From Shimia gijangensis (GTDB lineage Bacteria; Pseudomonadota; Alphaproteobacteria; Rhodobacterales; Rhodobacteraceae), in the NCBI RefSeq assembly GCF_900142085.1, contig NZ_FQZQ01000015.1:1-64000 (forward strand): a stretch of DNA of 64,000 nt, given 5' to 3'. The translations under genes were made by a program, and so were the position numbers. Below are positions 35,370 through 43,812 of this stretch, piece after piece (positions within the stretch are counted from its first letter, which is position 1; each line of letters starts with the position of its first letter). The notes beneath the pieces are model-generated. The model had not been told where the DNA came from, ran no database searches, and worked only from the letters and a program-made list of their open reading frames with translations.

Positions 35370-36947
35370 TTAGGCGTGCCACCAGCGTTCTGCGCAACGG
35401 CGGGTGTCCAGCGCCCAGCGAGGCTCTAGCTCGCCATGCTGAATGCCATCGGAAATCGCATAAACATTGCTGGCAAACATCGGGATGATTACGCTGCCTT
35501 CTTCGCTGATCAGGCGCTGCATTTCGCCGTACATTTCTTTGCGCTTGGCTTCGTTCAGCTCTGCCCGCGCTGTAACCAAGAGTTGGTCAAACTTATCGTT
35601 TTTCCAGAACCCTTCGTTCCACGAAGACTCACTCTGGAAGGCCTGGCTCATGGCCAGATCGGCTGTGGGTTGGCCACCCCAATAAGACGCTGACCACGAT
35701 TTCTGCATCCATACTTTGGACCAGTAGCCGTCATTCGGATGGCGATTGACCTTCAGATCAATCCCAGCCGCCTTGGCGTGTTCGCTGAACAGAACGGCGG
35801 TGTCGACCGCCCCTGCATAAGCCGCGTCGGCCACGTCAATCTCAACTGACAGATTCGAAACACCCGCTTTATCAAGGTAGAACTTGGCCTTGTCGGGGTC
35901 ATAGGTGTGCTGCTCAAGTTCAGCGTTGTAATACTTATGTGTTGGGGCCAGAGGCTGGTCATTGGCGACCGAGCCGTACCCACTCAGGATTGTGTCAACA
36001 ATTGCCTGACGGTCCACGGCGTACTTCAAAGCCAATCGCACGTTCACATCGTCAAACGGTGCGGCAGTTGCGTTCATTGGCAGAGTGTAATGGGTGCCAC
36101 CATTGGTTTCGATCACTTTGACGTTGCCGCTGCGTTTCATCAGATCGACGGTGTTCAGATCAACCCGGTCAATGGCATCAACCACTCCAGTGACCAGCGC
36201 ATTGGTCCGCGCAGCCTGATCCGCAATGGTCAGAATCTCGACTTCGTCAAAATGTGCGCGGTCCGACTTCCAGTAGTTCGGATTGCGGGCGCAGTTTGCA
36301 CTGACACCGGGATCAAAGTCTTTCAACATGTAGGCACCGGCCCCAACGCCGTTCTTCCAGTCTACACCCTCACCCTCTGCCGGCAGGATCGGCAGACGGA
36401 AGTCGGCCATGATGTAGGGCAGGTCGGCGTTGCCGCCCGCAAGAGTTATGACCACGTTGTCCCCGTCAATGGCCACATCCGTGATGCTGGACAGAACCGG
36501 CTTCAGCGAGGATTTGGTATCTTCGCGACGGTGAATGTTGATCGAGTTCAGCACATCTTTGGGCATGACCGAACGGCCATCATGAAATTCAACACCCTTG
36601 CGGATTTTGAATGTCCATACCTTCGCATCTGACGAGGCTTCCCAGCTTTCAGCAAGCTCAGGAATAGCGTTGCCTTTGTAATCCGTCTCAACAAGAAAGT
36701 TGTGGATCGTAAACCCAAGGGTCGCGTGAAAACCGGTGCCAGTGTTCAGTTCCGGGTCAAGCGTGTCGGTGGTTGACCCATGGCCGAGAGCCACTGTGAA
36801 CTTGCCGCCCTTCTTGGGCGTTGATGCATTGGCAAACGACGGGGCCAGGCCCGCGCCCAACAGACCGGTGACACCCAGAGCGGCAGAGCCTTTCAGAATG
36901 TCGCGGCGCTTGAGCATGCCTGACTTGGTGAAACGAGATTGTGTCAT
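35370..36947 (-). CDS. Peptide-type substrate-binding protein (system 2)
   Basis: A 525-residue family 5 solute-binding protein. The N-terminus has a twin-arginine-like signal (LKRRDILKGSAALGVTGLLGAG) with cleavage likely after FANA. The mature region opens PKKGGKFTVALGHG and carries VWTFKIRKGVEFHDGRSV. ATG at 36947 has GGAGGAA upstream. It is the first gene of the operon. Sequence similarity to the binding protein at 9043 is visible across the whole length, so the two systems are paralogues. Confidence 0.92.
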   Translation of the reverse strand: MTQSRFTKSGMLKRRDILKGSAALGVTGLLGAGLAPSFANASTPKKGGKFTVALGHGSTTDTLDPELNTGTGFHATLGFTIHNFLVETDYKGNAIPELAESWEASSDAKVWTFKIRKGVEFHDGRSVMPKDVLNSINIHRREDTKSSLKPVLSSITDVAIDGDNVVITLAGGNADLPYIMADFRLPILPAEGEGVDWKNGVGAGAYMLKDFDPGVSANCARNPNYWKSDRAHFDEVEILTIADQAARTNALVTGVVDAIDRVDLNTVDLMKRSGNVKVIETNGGTHYTLPMNATAAPFDDVNVRLALKYAVDRQAIVDTILSGYGSVANDQPLAPTHKYYNAELEQHTYDPDKAKFYLDKAGVSNLSVEIDVADAAYAGAVDTAVLFSEHAKAAGIDLKVNRHPNDGYWSKVWMQKSWSASYWGGQPTADLAMSQAFQSESSWNEGFWKNDKFDQLLVTARAELNEAKRKEMYGEMQRLISEEGSVIIPMFASNVYAISDGIQHGELEPRWALDTRRCAERWWHA

Positions 36948-37081
36948 TCTATTCCTCCCAGAATGGTTGCCGCTGTTTCTCCGGATGAGAACACAGCAAC
37001 GAATTCTCGAACAGGTTAGAAACCGGGGCACGTCACCACAATTTCGCTAATGAAATTGTTGTTGCTCCTCATTGACGGGCA

Positions 37082-37106
37082 AATGTGCGTCAAGTAGCGT
37101 CACATT
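37082..37106. promoter_or_regulatory. Imperfect palindrome between divergent genes
   Basis: AATGTG and CACATT flank a centre with repeated GCGTCA/GCGTCA-like boxes (TGCGTCA and AGCGTCA). It lies between the divergent starts of the system 2 binding-protein gene and the HTH regulator, where an operator for that regulator is expected. Supported only by position and symmetry. Confidence 0.35.
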
Positions 37107-37182
37107 CACTTGGTAGCAGCCTGAAACCTGGTAATTTTGGCAACCCTGCTGCTTTTGACCTCACTTAGCGGATTCATGACCC

Positions 37183-38004
37183 ATGCAAGAACACCCAAAC
37201 GATTTGTCAGAGAATCTAAAGCTGCTTTGCGCATCTTACCCTTCGGTTGCCGAAATTTGCAGGCAAATGGGCATGAATCGCCAGCAGTTCAACAAATATC
37301 TTTCCGGCTCGGCGCATCCCTCTCGGCGCAACCTGATGCGGATTTGCACTTTCTTTGAGATCGCGGCAGACGATCTTGACCTGCCGCACCGCGAGTTTCT
37401 GCGGCTCAGCCAACTCAGAAAACATCCATTGTTGTTAGCCGGTAAAAAAATCGATGGCCAGTACAACCCTGATTCACAGAGCAAATCCGACCTACAGCGG
37501 TATTGTGGTTACTATCACACCTATCAAAAACTACCTCACGCCAAAAACAGCGTGGTGATCGGATTATGTCGGATCAAGCAATCAGGCAGCCACTATCTCA
37601 GCGACTATGTGGAATTGTTGCAGGGCGATATCCGCAAAGAAATCAGCCAAAAGAAATCAAAGATGCACGGGTTGGTGACGCTTGAGGGCGGGTTTATTTA
37701 CATCCTCGACCACAAGGCAGGCAACAATCCAAGCTATGCGATGACCGTTCTGTTTCCCAGCCGCAGCCCTAAAATGGAGATGATTACGGGCATGACACTG
37801 GGTGTTTCGCATCACCTTAGCGGCTCACCTTATGCCGCAAACATCGTCTACAAGAAGCTGCCTGATGATCTGAACCTCAGGCAGGCGATACGGCACACAG
37901 GACAATACGCCAGCGATACAGTGGATATCGCTGAGGACATTCTGCACATTATCTCCAACCAAATCCGCCCGGACCAACACGTTCTTTCGCATGGTTTTTT
38001 GTAA
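37183..38004 (+). CDS. HTH (XRE-type) transcriptional regulator, 273 residues
   Basis: Residues about 17-62 form a Cro/C1-like helix-turn-helix (SVAEICRQMGMNRQQFNKYLSGSAHPSRRNLMRIC split across helices). The remaining 200 residues form an unrecognised domain, probably ligand-sensing, rich in beta strands (HGLVTLEGGFIYILDH). It is divergent from the amidase/ABC operon with 235 bases between starts and is its most likely regulator. The sensing domain does not resemble cupins or common effector domains that I know. Confidence 0.8.
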   Translation: MQEHPNDLSENLKLLCASYPSVAEICRQMGMNRQQFNKYLSGSAHPSRRNLMRICTFFEIAADDLDLPHREFLRLSQLRKHPLLLAGKKIDGQYNPDSQSKSDLQRYCGYYHTYQKLPHAKNSVVIGLCRIKQSGSHYLSDYVELLQGDIRKEISQKKSKMHGLVTLEGGFIYILDHKAGNNPSYAMTVLFPSRSPKMEMITGMTLGVSHHLSGSPYAANIVYKKLPDDLNLRQAIRHTGQYASDTVDIAEDILHIISNQIRPDQHVLSHGFL

Positions 38005-38269
38005 GGTATTGTCAACTGACTAATGTTGAACCTGTCCAATAAGTGGGGCAAGGTACAAAGCTGACATTTACCGCAAATACCACTACATGCATTGTGCGTT
38101 CACTCCAGCCTTTCGTCACAAAATGCACCAAGGTCAGCAATGAGTTGGAAGTACAAGGTGGGTGTCATCTTTCGAGCGGATTTGACAGGATCCAAGGACT
38201 GGCCATTATGAATGCAGGCCTCGCGCGTCTTAAACACGCTGGCCAAGCGTTTTGATTTATAGGAAAACC

Positions 38270-38956
38270 ATGACCTTTGCATCACTTCTCCGCGCCCTTC
38301 CAGTTCTGCTTGTTTTGGCGACACCTGCCATGGCGCAGCAAGCCCAAAGCGGCGTTCAGTTCAATCTATTCGAGTTTGAAGGGGCTTATGTAGACCGTAT
38401 CTACAATTTCGATGAGGCATACACGGCCAAACATGGCATCCCAGTACCAACGCCCTTTTCGATCTCGGTTCCAATTCGCAAGGATGTGAAAATGATTGCC
38501 GACGGCAAACCCGAAGGTGGGGCCTTTGCCAAATTCACCTTTGCCATCGAGAACGCGGATAAACTGGTGCTCTTGGAAAACATCCAAATCATTCGCGGCG
38601 CATTCCCTATTCCGACGGATACAGAAGATCCAGAAGCCCTCCGACTGCAAATCGCCGCCAATGTCTTAAAGGAACAGGTCTTCCCCAGCGCAGTTCAGGG
38701 CTTTCAGTCGCCTCAGATACTGGCACTTGAAAAATATAAGTTTGACCATTCCAGCGGCGTGCAACTGGTTGGTCGTTATGTTGACCCAACCATCGGGCCG
38801 ATGTTGCTGCGCCTGACAGTGAATTTGCACCCCAATCAGCCTGAAAGCTACTTCACAGTGGCCAACATCAATCTGGCCTTCGTGCCTGTCAGCGATGGTG
38901 AAACACTACGGCAAACGATCTCAGGGCGCGTCGCGAATAGTCTGTCTTATCCCTAG
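38270..38956 (+). CDS. Secreted hypothetical protein, 228 residues
   Basis: A Sec signal peptide is obvious: short basic start, hydrophobic core LLRALPVLLVLATPAMA, and AMA-Q cleavage. The mature protein begins QQAQSGVQFNLFEFEG and contains no repeated or catalytic motif I recognise. ATG at 38270 follows AGGAAA. Upstream bases 38005-38269 hold no clear gene. It converges on the monooxygenase gene, overlapping its end by four bases. Location periplasmic or secreted; function unknown. Confidence 0.7.
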   Translation: MTFASLLRALPVLLVLATPAMAQQAQSGVQFNLFEFEGAYVDRIYNFDEAYTAKHGIPVPTPFSISVPIRKDVKMIADGKPEGGAFAKFTFAIENADKLVLLENIQIIRGAFPIPTDTEDPEALRLQIAANVLKEQVFPSAVQGFQSPQILALEKYKFDHSSGVQLVGRYVDPTIGPMLLRLTVNLHPNQPESYFTVANINLAFVPVSDGETLRQTISGRVANSLSYP

Positions 38957-40140
38957 GACATATCGCTGTCAGACCGTGTCACATCGTGGCGGTAGATCCA
39001 ATCGAACTGTTGCAACAGTTTTTTGGGTGCCAGCGTGGACAGCATTTTCAATCCCAAATGCGCGCCAAAACGGGAGGGTGGGAAGGACAGATGGTATTTC
39101 CACGCATTGCCGCTGGCGGTGTCGATGACTTTGCTGGCGCGCGCATGGCGTCGGGATTGGTAGGCGACTAACCCCTCGGCAGTTGTTTCTGCCTTGTCCA
39201 GCGCGTCAGCCAGAACCCAGGCATCTTCCATAGCCATAACTGCGCCCTGTGCCATAAACGGCAGAGTTGGATGGGCCGCATCGCCAAGGATGGCGACATT
39301 CTCGCCGACCCATCTGGGGGCAACGGGATGACGGAAAAGACCCCACAAGCCAACATCCGTGACCTGAGCCAGCATTTTGGCCGCATCCCCGCCAAAATCC
39401 GAGAAAGCCGCGCGCAGGTTGTCAGGATCATCAGTATGGACCCAGCCTTCGTCGGCCCAATCCATACGCTCCTGCACCATGACAAGATTGATAAGTTCTC
39501 CACCGCGCAACGGATAGCTTACCATGTGGCGTTTTGGGGCCATGTGAACACGCGCAACGGCGGGATGGTTCAAATCATTCGGGATCGTCGCGCGCCAGGC
39601 CACTTGCCGGGTGAAAAACGGCGCGACTTTGCCATTCAGGACTGGGCGCAACTTTGAATGCAGCCCATCGGCGCCCACGACCAAGTCTGAGTTGACCACC
39701 GCACCATTGGCCAGATGCACTTTGGGCGACGGGCCGGGATCAATGGTCTCTGCCTGTTGCAGGAGGCGTACTTTGACCCCTGCGTCGCGCACCGCATCGG
39801 CCAGCGCATCAATCAGATCAGCGCGGTGGATAAAGAAATAAGGCTGATCGGCGGGCAACAACCCAAGATCCAACCGGGCGACTAAGGTGCTTTTGCGGTA
39901 GTCGCGCAACTCAACCGCCTGTCCCTGAACCGCGCGGGCCTGAAAAGCCTTACCCAACCCCAACGCACGCAGGACGCAGAACCCATTTGGGCTAATCTGA
40001 AGGCCGGCCCCCACTTCGGAAATGGACCCGGCTTGTTCAAGCACTGTGACGTCAGCACCACGCGCTTGCAGCGCCAGCGCGGCGGTTAAGCCGCCAATGC
40101 CGGCCCCAATCACAGTCACTTTTTTGTTCAACAGACTCAT
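38953..40140 (-). CDS. FAD-dependent aromatic monooxygenase (salicylate hydroxylase-like)
   Basis: A 395-residue class A flavin monooxygenase. The three fingerprint motifs are present: GAGIGGLTAALALQARG at the N-terminus, the DG motif in LVVGADGLHSKLR, and the GD motif in NVAILGDAAHPTLPFMAQGA. The family hydroxylates aromatic rings using NAD(P)H and oxygen. No pathway partner lies beside it; its upstream neighbour is dksA, separated by a terminator. Confidence 0.88.
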   Translation of the reverse strand: MSLLNKKVTVIGAGIGGLTAALALQARGADVTVLEQAGSISEVGAGLQISPNGFCVLRALGLGKAFQARAVQGQAVELRDYRKSTLVARLDLGLLPADQPYFFIHRADLIDALADAVRDAGVKVRLLQQAETIDPGPSPKVHLANGAVVNSDLVVGADGLHSKLRPVLNGKVAPFFTRQVAWRATIPNDLNHPAVARVHMAPKRHMVSYPLRGGELINLVMVQERMDWADEGWVHTDDPDNLRAAFSDFGGDAAKMLAQVTDVGLWGLFRHPVAPRWVGENVAILGDAAHPTLPFMAQGAVMAMEDAWVLADALDKAETTAEGLVAYQSRRHARASKVIDTASGNAWKYHLSFPPSRFGAHLGLKMLSTLAPKKLLQQFDWIYRHDVTRSDSDMS

Positions 40141-40161
40141 GCTGCAACTCTGGAACGAAAA

Positions 40162-40193
40162 ACGCCGGGGAAAAACCCCCGGCGTCTTTTTTC
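40162..40193. terminator. Bidirectional terminator after dksA
   Basis: A near-perfect stem (ACGCCGGGG with CCCCCGGCGT) around AAAAA, with T-rich tracts on both strands (GTTTTT on the minus side, TCTTTTTT on the plus side). It separates dksA from the monooxygenase gene. Confidence 0.85.
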
Positions 40194-40212
40194 TTACCGT
40201 TTTGAGACGCGG

Positions 40213-40686
40213 TTAGTCGTCGCGGTGGACTTTTTCGCGCCGCTCGTGCCGTTCCTGTGCCTCAAGGCTCATTGTGGCAATCGGTCGGGCGTCCAAACGT
40301 TTCAGCGAAATCGGCTCTCCGGTGACTTCACAATAACCGTATTCACCTTCATCAATCCGGCGCATGGCCGAATCAATTTTGGCAACCAGCTTGCGCTGAC
40401 GGTCACGTGTGCGCAGCTCAAGTGCGCGGTCTGTTTCTTCGCTGGCACGATCAGCCACGTCCGGAATACTACGTGTACCTTCCTGAAGTGCTTCGATCGT
40501 GTCGCGACTGTCGTCCAAAAGCTCAACGCGCCAATCACTCAGCTTACGGCGGAAATACTCGACTTGGCGGTCGTTCATGAACGGTTCGTCTTCTGCGGGA
40601 CGATAATCGTCGGGCAGGAAGTTCTCAGCTTTCATATCTGCTCCCTCGATGCGGCTCGTGTCCGTCGCGGTCGTTCCTTCAGACAT
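40213..40686 (-). CDS. dksA: DksA/TraR-family RNA polymerase-binding factor
   Basis: A 157-residue DksA, which binds the RNA polymerase secondary channel and works with ppGpp in the stringent response. The coiled-coil spans about 40-105, with the Asp-x-x-x-Asp-like tip at PDVADRASEETDR. The C-terminal finger keeps one cysteine (YGYCEVTGEPI) and lacks the other three expected, reading LDARPIAT where a CxxC pair is usual. Reduced-cysteine DksA forms are known in alphaproteobacteria. Expressed alone, divergent from the MoxR gene. Confidence 0.93.
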   Translation of the reverse strand: MSEGTTATDTSRIEGADMKAENFLPDDYRPAEDEPFMNDRQVEYFRRKLSDWRVELLDDSRDTIEALQEGTRSIPDVADRASEETDRALELRTRDRQRKLVAKIDSAMRRIDEGEYGYCEVTGEPISLKRLDARPIATMSLEAQERHERREKVHRDD

Positions 40687-40822
40687 CAGGCCCCCCTTTA
40701 ACTATGGGCAGGGATTACCCCACCATTTGGGGATTGTCACTACCTGTTAACACTGCATTGCGGTGAAAATTTGTTCACGTTAGTGTGCGGCGAAATTTGA
40801 ACGCTCGCGCAAGGAAATCCGC

Positions 40823-41662
40823 ATGAAATTCGAAGGCACCAAAAGCTATGTGGCGACCGAGGATCTGAACGTCGCAGTGAACGCTGCTGTGGCTCTGGAA
40901 CGTCCTTTGCTGGTCAAAGGTGAACCGGGCACCGGCAAGACCGAATTAGCCAAGCAAATTGCCGAAGGTCTTGGGTTGCGGATGATCGAGTGGAACATCA
41001 AATCCACCACCAAAGCACAACAGGGTCTTTATGAATACGACGCCGTCAGCCGCCTGCGGGATTCGCAACTGGGTGAAGAGCGCGTGCATGATGTCAGCAA
41101 CTACATCAAAAAGGGCAAACTCTGGGAAGCATTTGAAACTGACGAAAAAGTGGTTTTGTTGATTGATGAGATCGACAAAGCCGATATCGAATTTCCCAAC
41201 GACCTTTTGCAAGAGCTCGATAAGATGGAGTTCCACGTTTACGAGACGGGCGAAACCATCAAGGCTAAGAACCGTCCGATCATGATCATCACGTCGAACA
41301 ATGAAAAAGAATTGCCCGACGCCTTTTTGCGCCGATGTTTTTTCCACTACATTCGTTTTCCCGATCACGACACCCTGCGCGAGATCGTGGGTGTGCATCA
41401 TCCGGACATCAAGGACACTCTTTTGGCCACCGCGCTGACACAATTTTTTGAAATTCGTGACACGCCTGGCCTCAAAAAAAAGCCGTCCACATCCGAAGTG
41501 CTGGACTGGCTGAAACTATTGCTGGCCGAAGACCTGGACGCCGAAGATCTGGCGCGCGATGGCGCAAATGCCTTGCCTAAGTTGCACGGCGCGCTGTTAA
41601 AGAACGAACAGGACGTGCATTTGTTTGAACGTCTTGCCTTTATGGCCCGCTCGGGCCGGTAA
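40823..41662 (+). CDS. MoxR-family AAA ATPase
   Basis: A 279-residue AAA+ ATPase: Walker A GEPGTGKTELAKQ near 35, Walker B VVLLIDEIDKAD near 112, sensor 1 PIMIITSNNEKELPDAFLRRC. MoxR ATPases act as chaperones together with von Willebrand A-domain proteins; the matching VWA gene lies at 43813. In roseobacters this protein is often mislabelled as a cobalt-chelatase subunit. Starts 136 bases from the divergent dksA. Confidence 0.9.
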   Translation: MKFEGTKSYVATEDLNVAVNAAVALERPLLVKGEPGTGKTELAKQIAEGLGLRMIEWNIKSTTKAQQGLYEYDAVSRLRDSQLGEERVHDVSNYIKKGKLWEAFETDEKVVLLIDEIDKADIEFPNDLLQELDKMEFHVYETGETIKAKNRPIMIITSNNEKELPDAFLRRCFFHYIRFPDHDTLREIVGVHHPDIKDTLLATALTQFFEIRDTPGLKKKPSTSEVLDWLKLLLAEDLDAEDLARDGANALPKLHGALLKNEQDVHLFERLAFMARSGR

Positions 41663-41815
41663 GAGTATTTAAGGCATCCCGAAAAAGTTGGGAGGCGAAC
41701 GTATTGATGACTCTTGGTTGGCTGAAATCCCTTTTCGGGCCATAATGTTGACCAAGACCCGAGCTAATTTATGCAAGCCCGGGCACAACGGGCCGCAAAG
41801 AATCGGAGGCAGCTC

Positions 41816-42274
41816 ATGTCGAGCGCGAATCACAACTTAAGCATCCGCCCCTTGCGGGCGGAGGACGAGGCCCAGTGGCGTGAGCTTTGGACCGGATATC
41901 TTGAGTATTACGAGACCTCTGTGCCTGAAGAAGTTTATCAGACCACGTTTGCAAGGCTACTGGGGGATGATCCGCAGGATTTTACCTGCCTTGTGGCCGA
42001 ACTTAATGGTCAGATGATCGGCCTGACCCATTACCTGTTTCACCGTCACGCTTGGAAGGTTGAAAACATCTGCTATTTGCAAGACCTCTACTCTGCACCC
42101 GAAGCCCGTGGCACAGGTGTTGGGCGTGCGCTGATCGAAGCCGTTTATGCCGCGGCAGACGACTCAGGTGCAGGTGGCGTTTACTGGCTGACCCAGGATT
42201 TCAACGAAACCGCCCGAAAACTATATGATCGCCTCGGCAAGCTGACCCCGTTTATCCGGTATCAACGTCCCTGA
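41816..42274 (+). CDS. GNAT-family N-acetyltransferase
   Basis: A 152-residue acetyltransferase with the acetyl-CoA loop EARGTGVGRALIEAV at about 96-110 and C-terminal LYDRLGKLTPFIRYQ. ATG at 41816 has CGGAGG upstream. Its stop overlaps the start of the DUF2927 gene (TGATG), so it belongs to this MoxR/VWA gene cluster. Substrate unknown. Confidence 0.88.
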   Translation: MSSANHNLSIRPLRAEDEAQWRELWTGYLEYYETSVPEEVYQTTFARLLGDDPQDFTCLVAELNGQMIGLTHYLFHRHAWKVENICYLQDLYSAPEARGTGVGRALIEAVYAAADDSGAGGVYWLTQDFNETARKLYDRLGKLTPFIRYQRP

Positions 42275-43635
42275 TGCGCCGTTTCTTGATCCCTCTTTGC
42301 CTGACATTGGGCGCCTGTATGCCGGCCACGAACACCGAGGCCCCGACCCGTGGGGCCATTGCGGATTCGTCCTTGCCGCCGATGAAAATCTTCGCGGTGC
42401 CCTCACCCACGCCGCCTGCCCGCTCGAACCGTGATATTGCCCGCGATTTTGCCGATCTGGCCTTCACGATGGAAAGTGGACGTGAGTTGCCCGTCATGAC
42501 CCGGTTTGAGGGGCCAATCACCGTGCGGGTCACAGGCAAGCCTCCGGCCGGCCTCAGCCCGGACCTCACCCGATTGCTGTATCGTCTGCGCACCGAAGCG
42601 GGCATCGATATCACCCAAACCAAAGACAAATCCGCCAATATCACGATCGAGGCGGTTTCGCGCAATGACATCCGACGCAATCTGCCTCAGGCCGCCTGTT
42701 TTGTAGCGCCCAACATTTCGTCTCTGTCGCAGTACCGATCAGCCCGCCGCACATCAAAAACCAACTGGGCGTTGATGGAGAGCCGCGAAAAAATCGCGAT
42801 CTTCCTTCCCAATGACACCAGCCCTCAAGAAGTGCGCGATTGTTTGCATGAAGAACTGGCTCAGGCCTTGGGCCCTCTCAATGATCTTTATCGCCTGTCC
42901 GACAGCGTCTTTAATGACGACAATGTTCACGCTGTTCTGACCGGCTTTGATATGACCATTTTGCGGGCCTACTATGACCCTGCTTTGGCCAACGGCATGT
43001 CTCGTGACCAAGTTTCGGCGCGGTTACCATCGGTTCTGGCCCGCATAAATCCGCGCGGACAGAACAGATCGCCGCATTATGCCAAAAGCACGTCCCGAGA
43101 TTGGATCAGTGCCATTCAAACGGCTTTGGGTCCCGGCGCGGGTCCTGTCGTGCGCCGCAATGCCGCCAACCAGGCGCTGGCCATTGCGCAACGCGAGGGA
43201 TGGAACGATCACCGGCTTGGTTTTAGCTATTTTGCGCTTGGACGATTGATGCAATCGGTTGATGCAGACAAAGCTCATACCTATTTTCTTTATGCGGACC
43301 GCGCCTATCGTCAAAGTCCGAATACGGCCCCACATCGCGCATTTGTCGCCACACAGTTGGCCGCATACGCCGTTTCTGCGGGCCGTGGGCAAGAAGCCCA
43401 AAACCTGATTTCCCCACATCTGTCTGTGGCGGCGCGTCATGAAAATGCAGTTCTTTTGTCGACGCTCATGCTATTGCGCGCAGAATCGCTCGACTTGCTC
43501 GAACGCTCGACCGAGGCCTCCCAGGTGCGTCTGGACAGTCTCGGCTGGGCGCGCTACGGCTTTGGTCCGGATTGGGCCGTTCGCGCCAAACTGCGGGAAA
43601 TTGCGGCACTCAACCCACTCAACGGGAGATACTAA
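42274..43635 (+). CDS. DUF2927-type lipoprotein
   Basis: A 453-residue protein with a lipoprotein signal (RFLIPLCLTLGAC, lipobox Cys at about 15). The DUF2927 core follows and includes DCLHEELAQALGPLNDLY, a His-Glu pair that may form a metalloprotease-like site, and NDDNVHAVLTGFD. The C-terminal third is helical with TPR-like spacing. It is anchored at the membrane, facing the periplasm. Substrate unknown; the cluster suggests a role in envelope or complex assembly. Confidence 0.8.
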   Translation: MRRFLIPLCLTLGACMPATNTEAPTRGAIADSSLPPMKIFAVPSPTPPARSNRDIARDFADLAFTMESGRELPVMTRFEGPITVRVTGKPPAGLSPDLTRLLYRLRTEAGIDITQTKDKSANITIEAVSRNDIRRNLPQAACFVAPNISSLSQYRSARRTSKTNWALMESREKIAIFLPNDTSPQEVRDCLHEELAQALGPLNDLYRLSDSVFNDDNVHAVLTGFDMTILRAYYDPALANGMSRDQVSARLPSVLARINPRGQNRSPHYAKSTSRDWISAIQTALGPGAGPVVRRNAANQALAIAQREGWNDHRLGFSYFALGRLMQSVDADKAHTYFLYADRAYRQSPNTAPHRAFVATQLAAYAVSAGRGQEAQNLISPHLSVAARHENAVLLSTLMLLRAESLDLLERSTEASQVRLDSLGWARYGFGPDWAVRAKLREIAALNPLNGRY

Positions 43636-43640
43636 GCCAA

Positions 43641-43808
43641 ATGTTCGTTCTAGGCGGTGCCCTATTGGGCTTGATCATCGGCGCGATGATCGCGAAAAAA
43701 CGCAAAGGTGGCCGGTTGGACATCCTGCAATATGCCATAGTTTATGCAATAGCCTTTGCACTTTTGGGCCTATTCGTCACCATCGGCGTTCATCGGTTTT
43801 CGGTCTGA
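43641..43808 (+). CDS. Tiny membrane protein, 55 residues
   Basis: Two hydrophobic helices (LGGALLGLIIGAMIA and ILQYAIVYAIAFALLGLFVTIGV) joined by a basic loop KKRKGG, giving a hairpin in the inner membrane with a cytoplasmic loop. It fits exactly between the DUF2927 and VWA genes, five bases after one and four bases before the other. The tight spacing supports it as a true gene. Function unknown. Confidence 0.75.
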   Translation: MFVLGGALLGLIIGAMIAKKRKGGRLDILQYAIVYAIAFALLGLFVTIGVHRFSV

Positions 43809-43812
43809 TCTG

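Noticed and set aside
37503-37685. Plus-strand frame overlapping the HTH regulator
   Set aside because: Out-of-frame shadow of the regulator gene at 37183.
38043-38324. Open frames on both strands between the regulator and the secreted protein
   Set aside because: They overlap each other, lack ribosome-binding sites and match nothing I recognise. A decayed gene is possible but unsupported.
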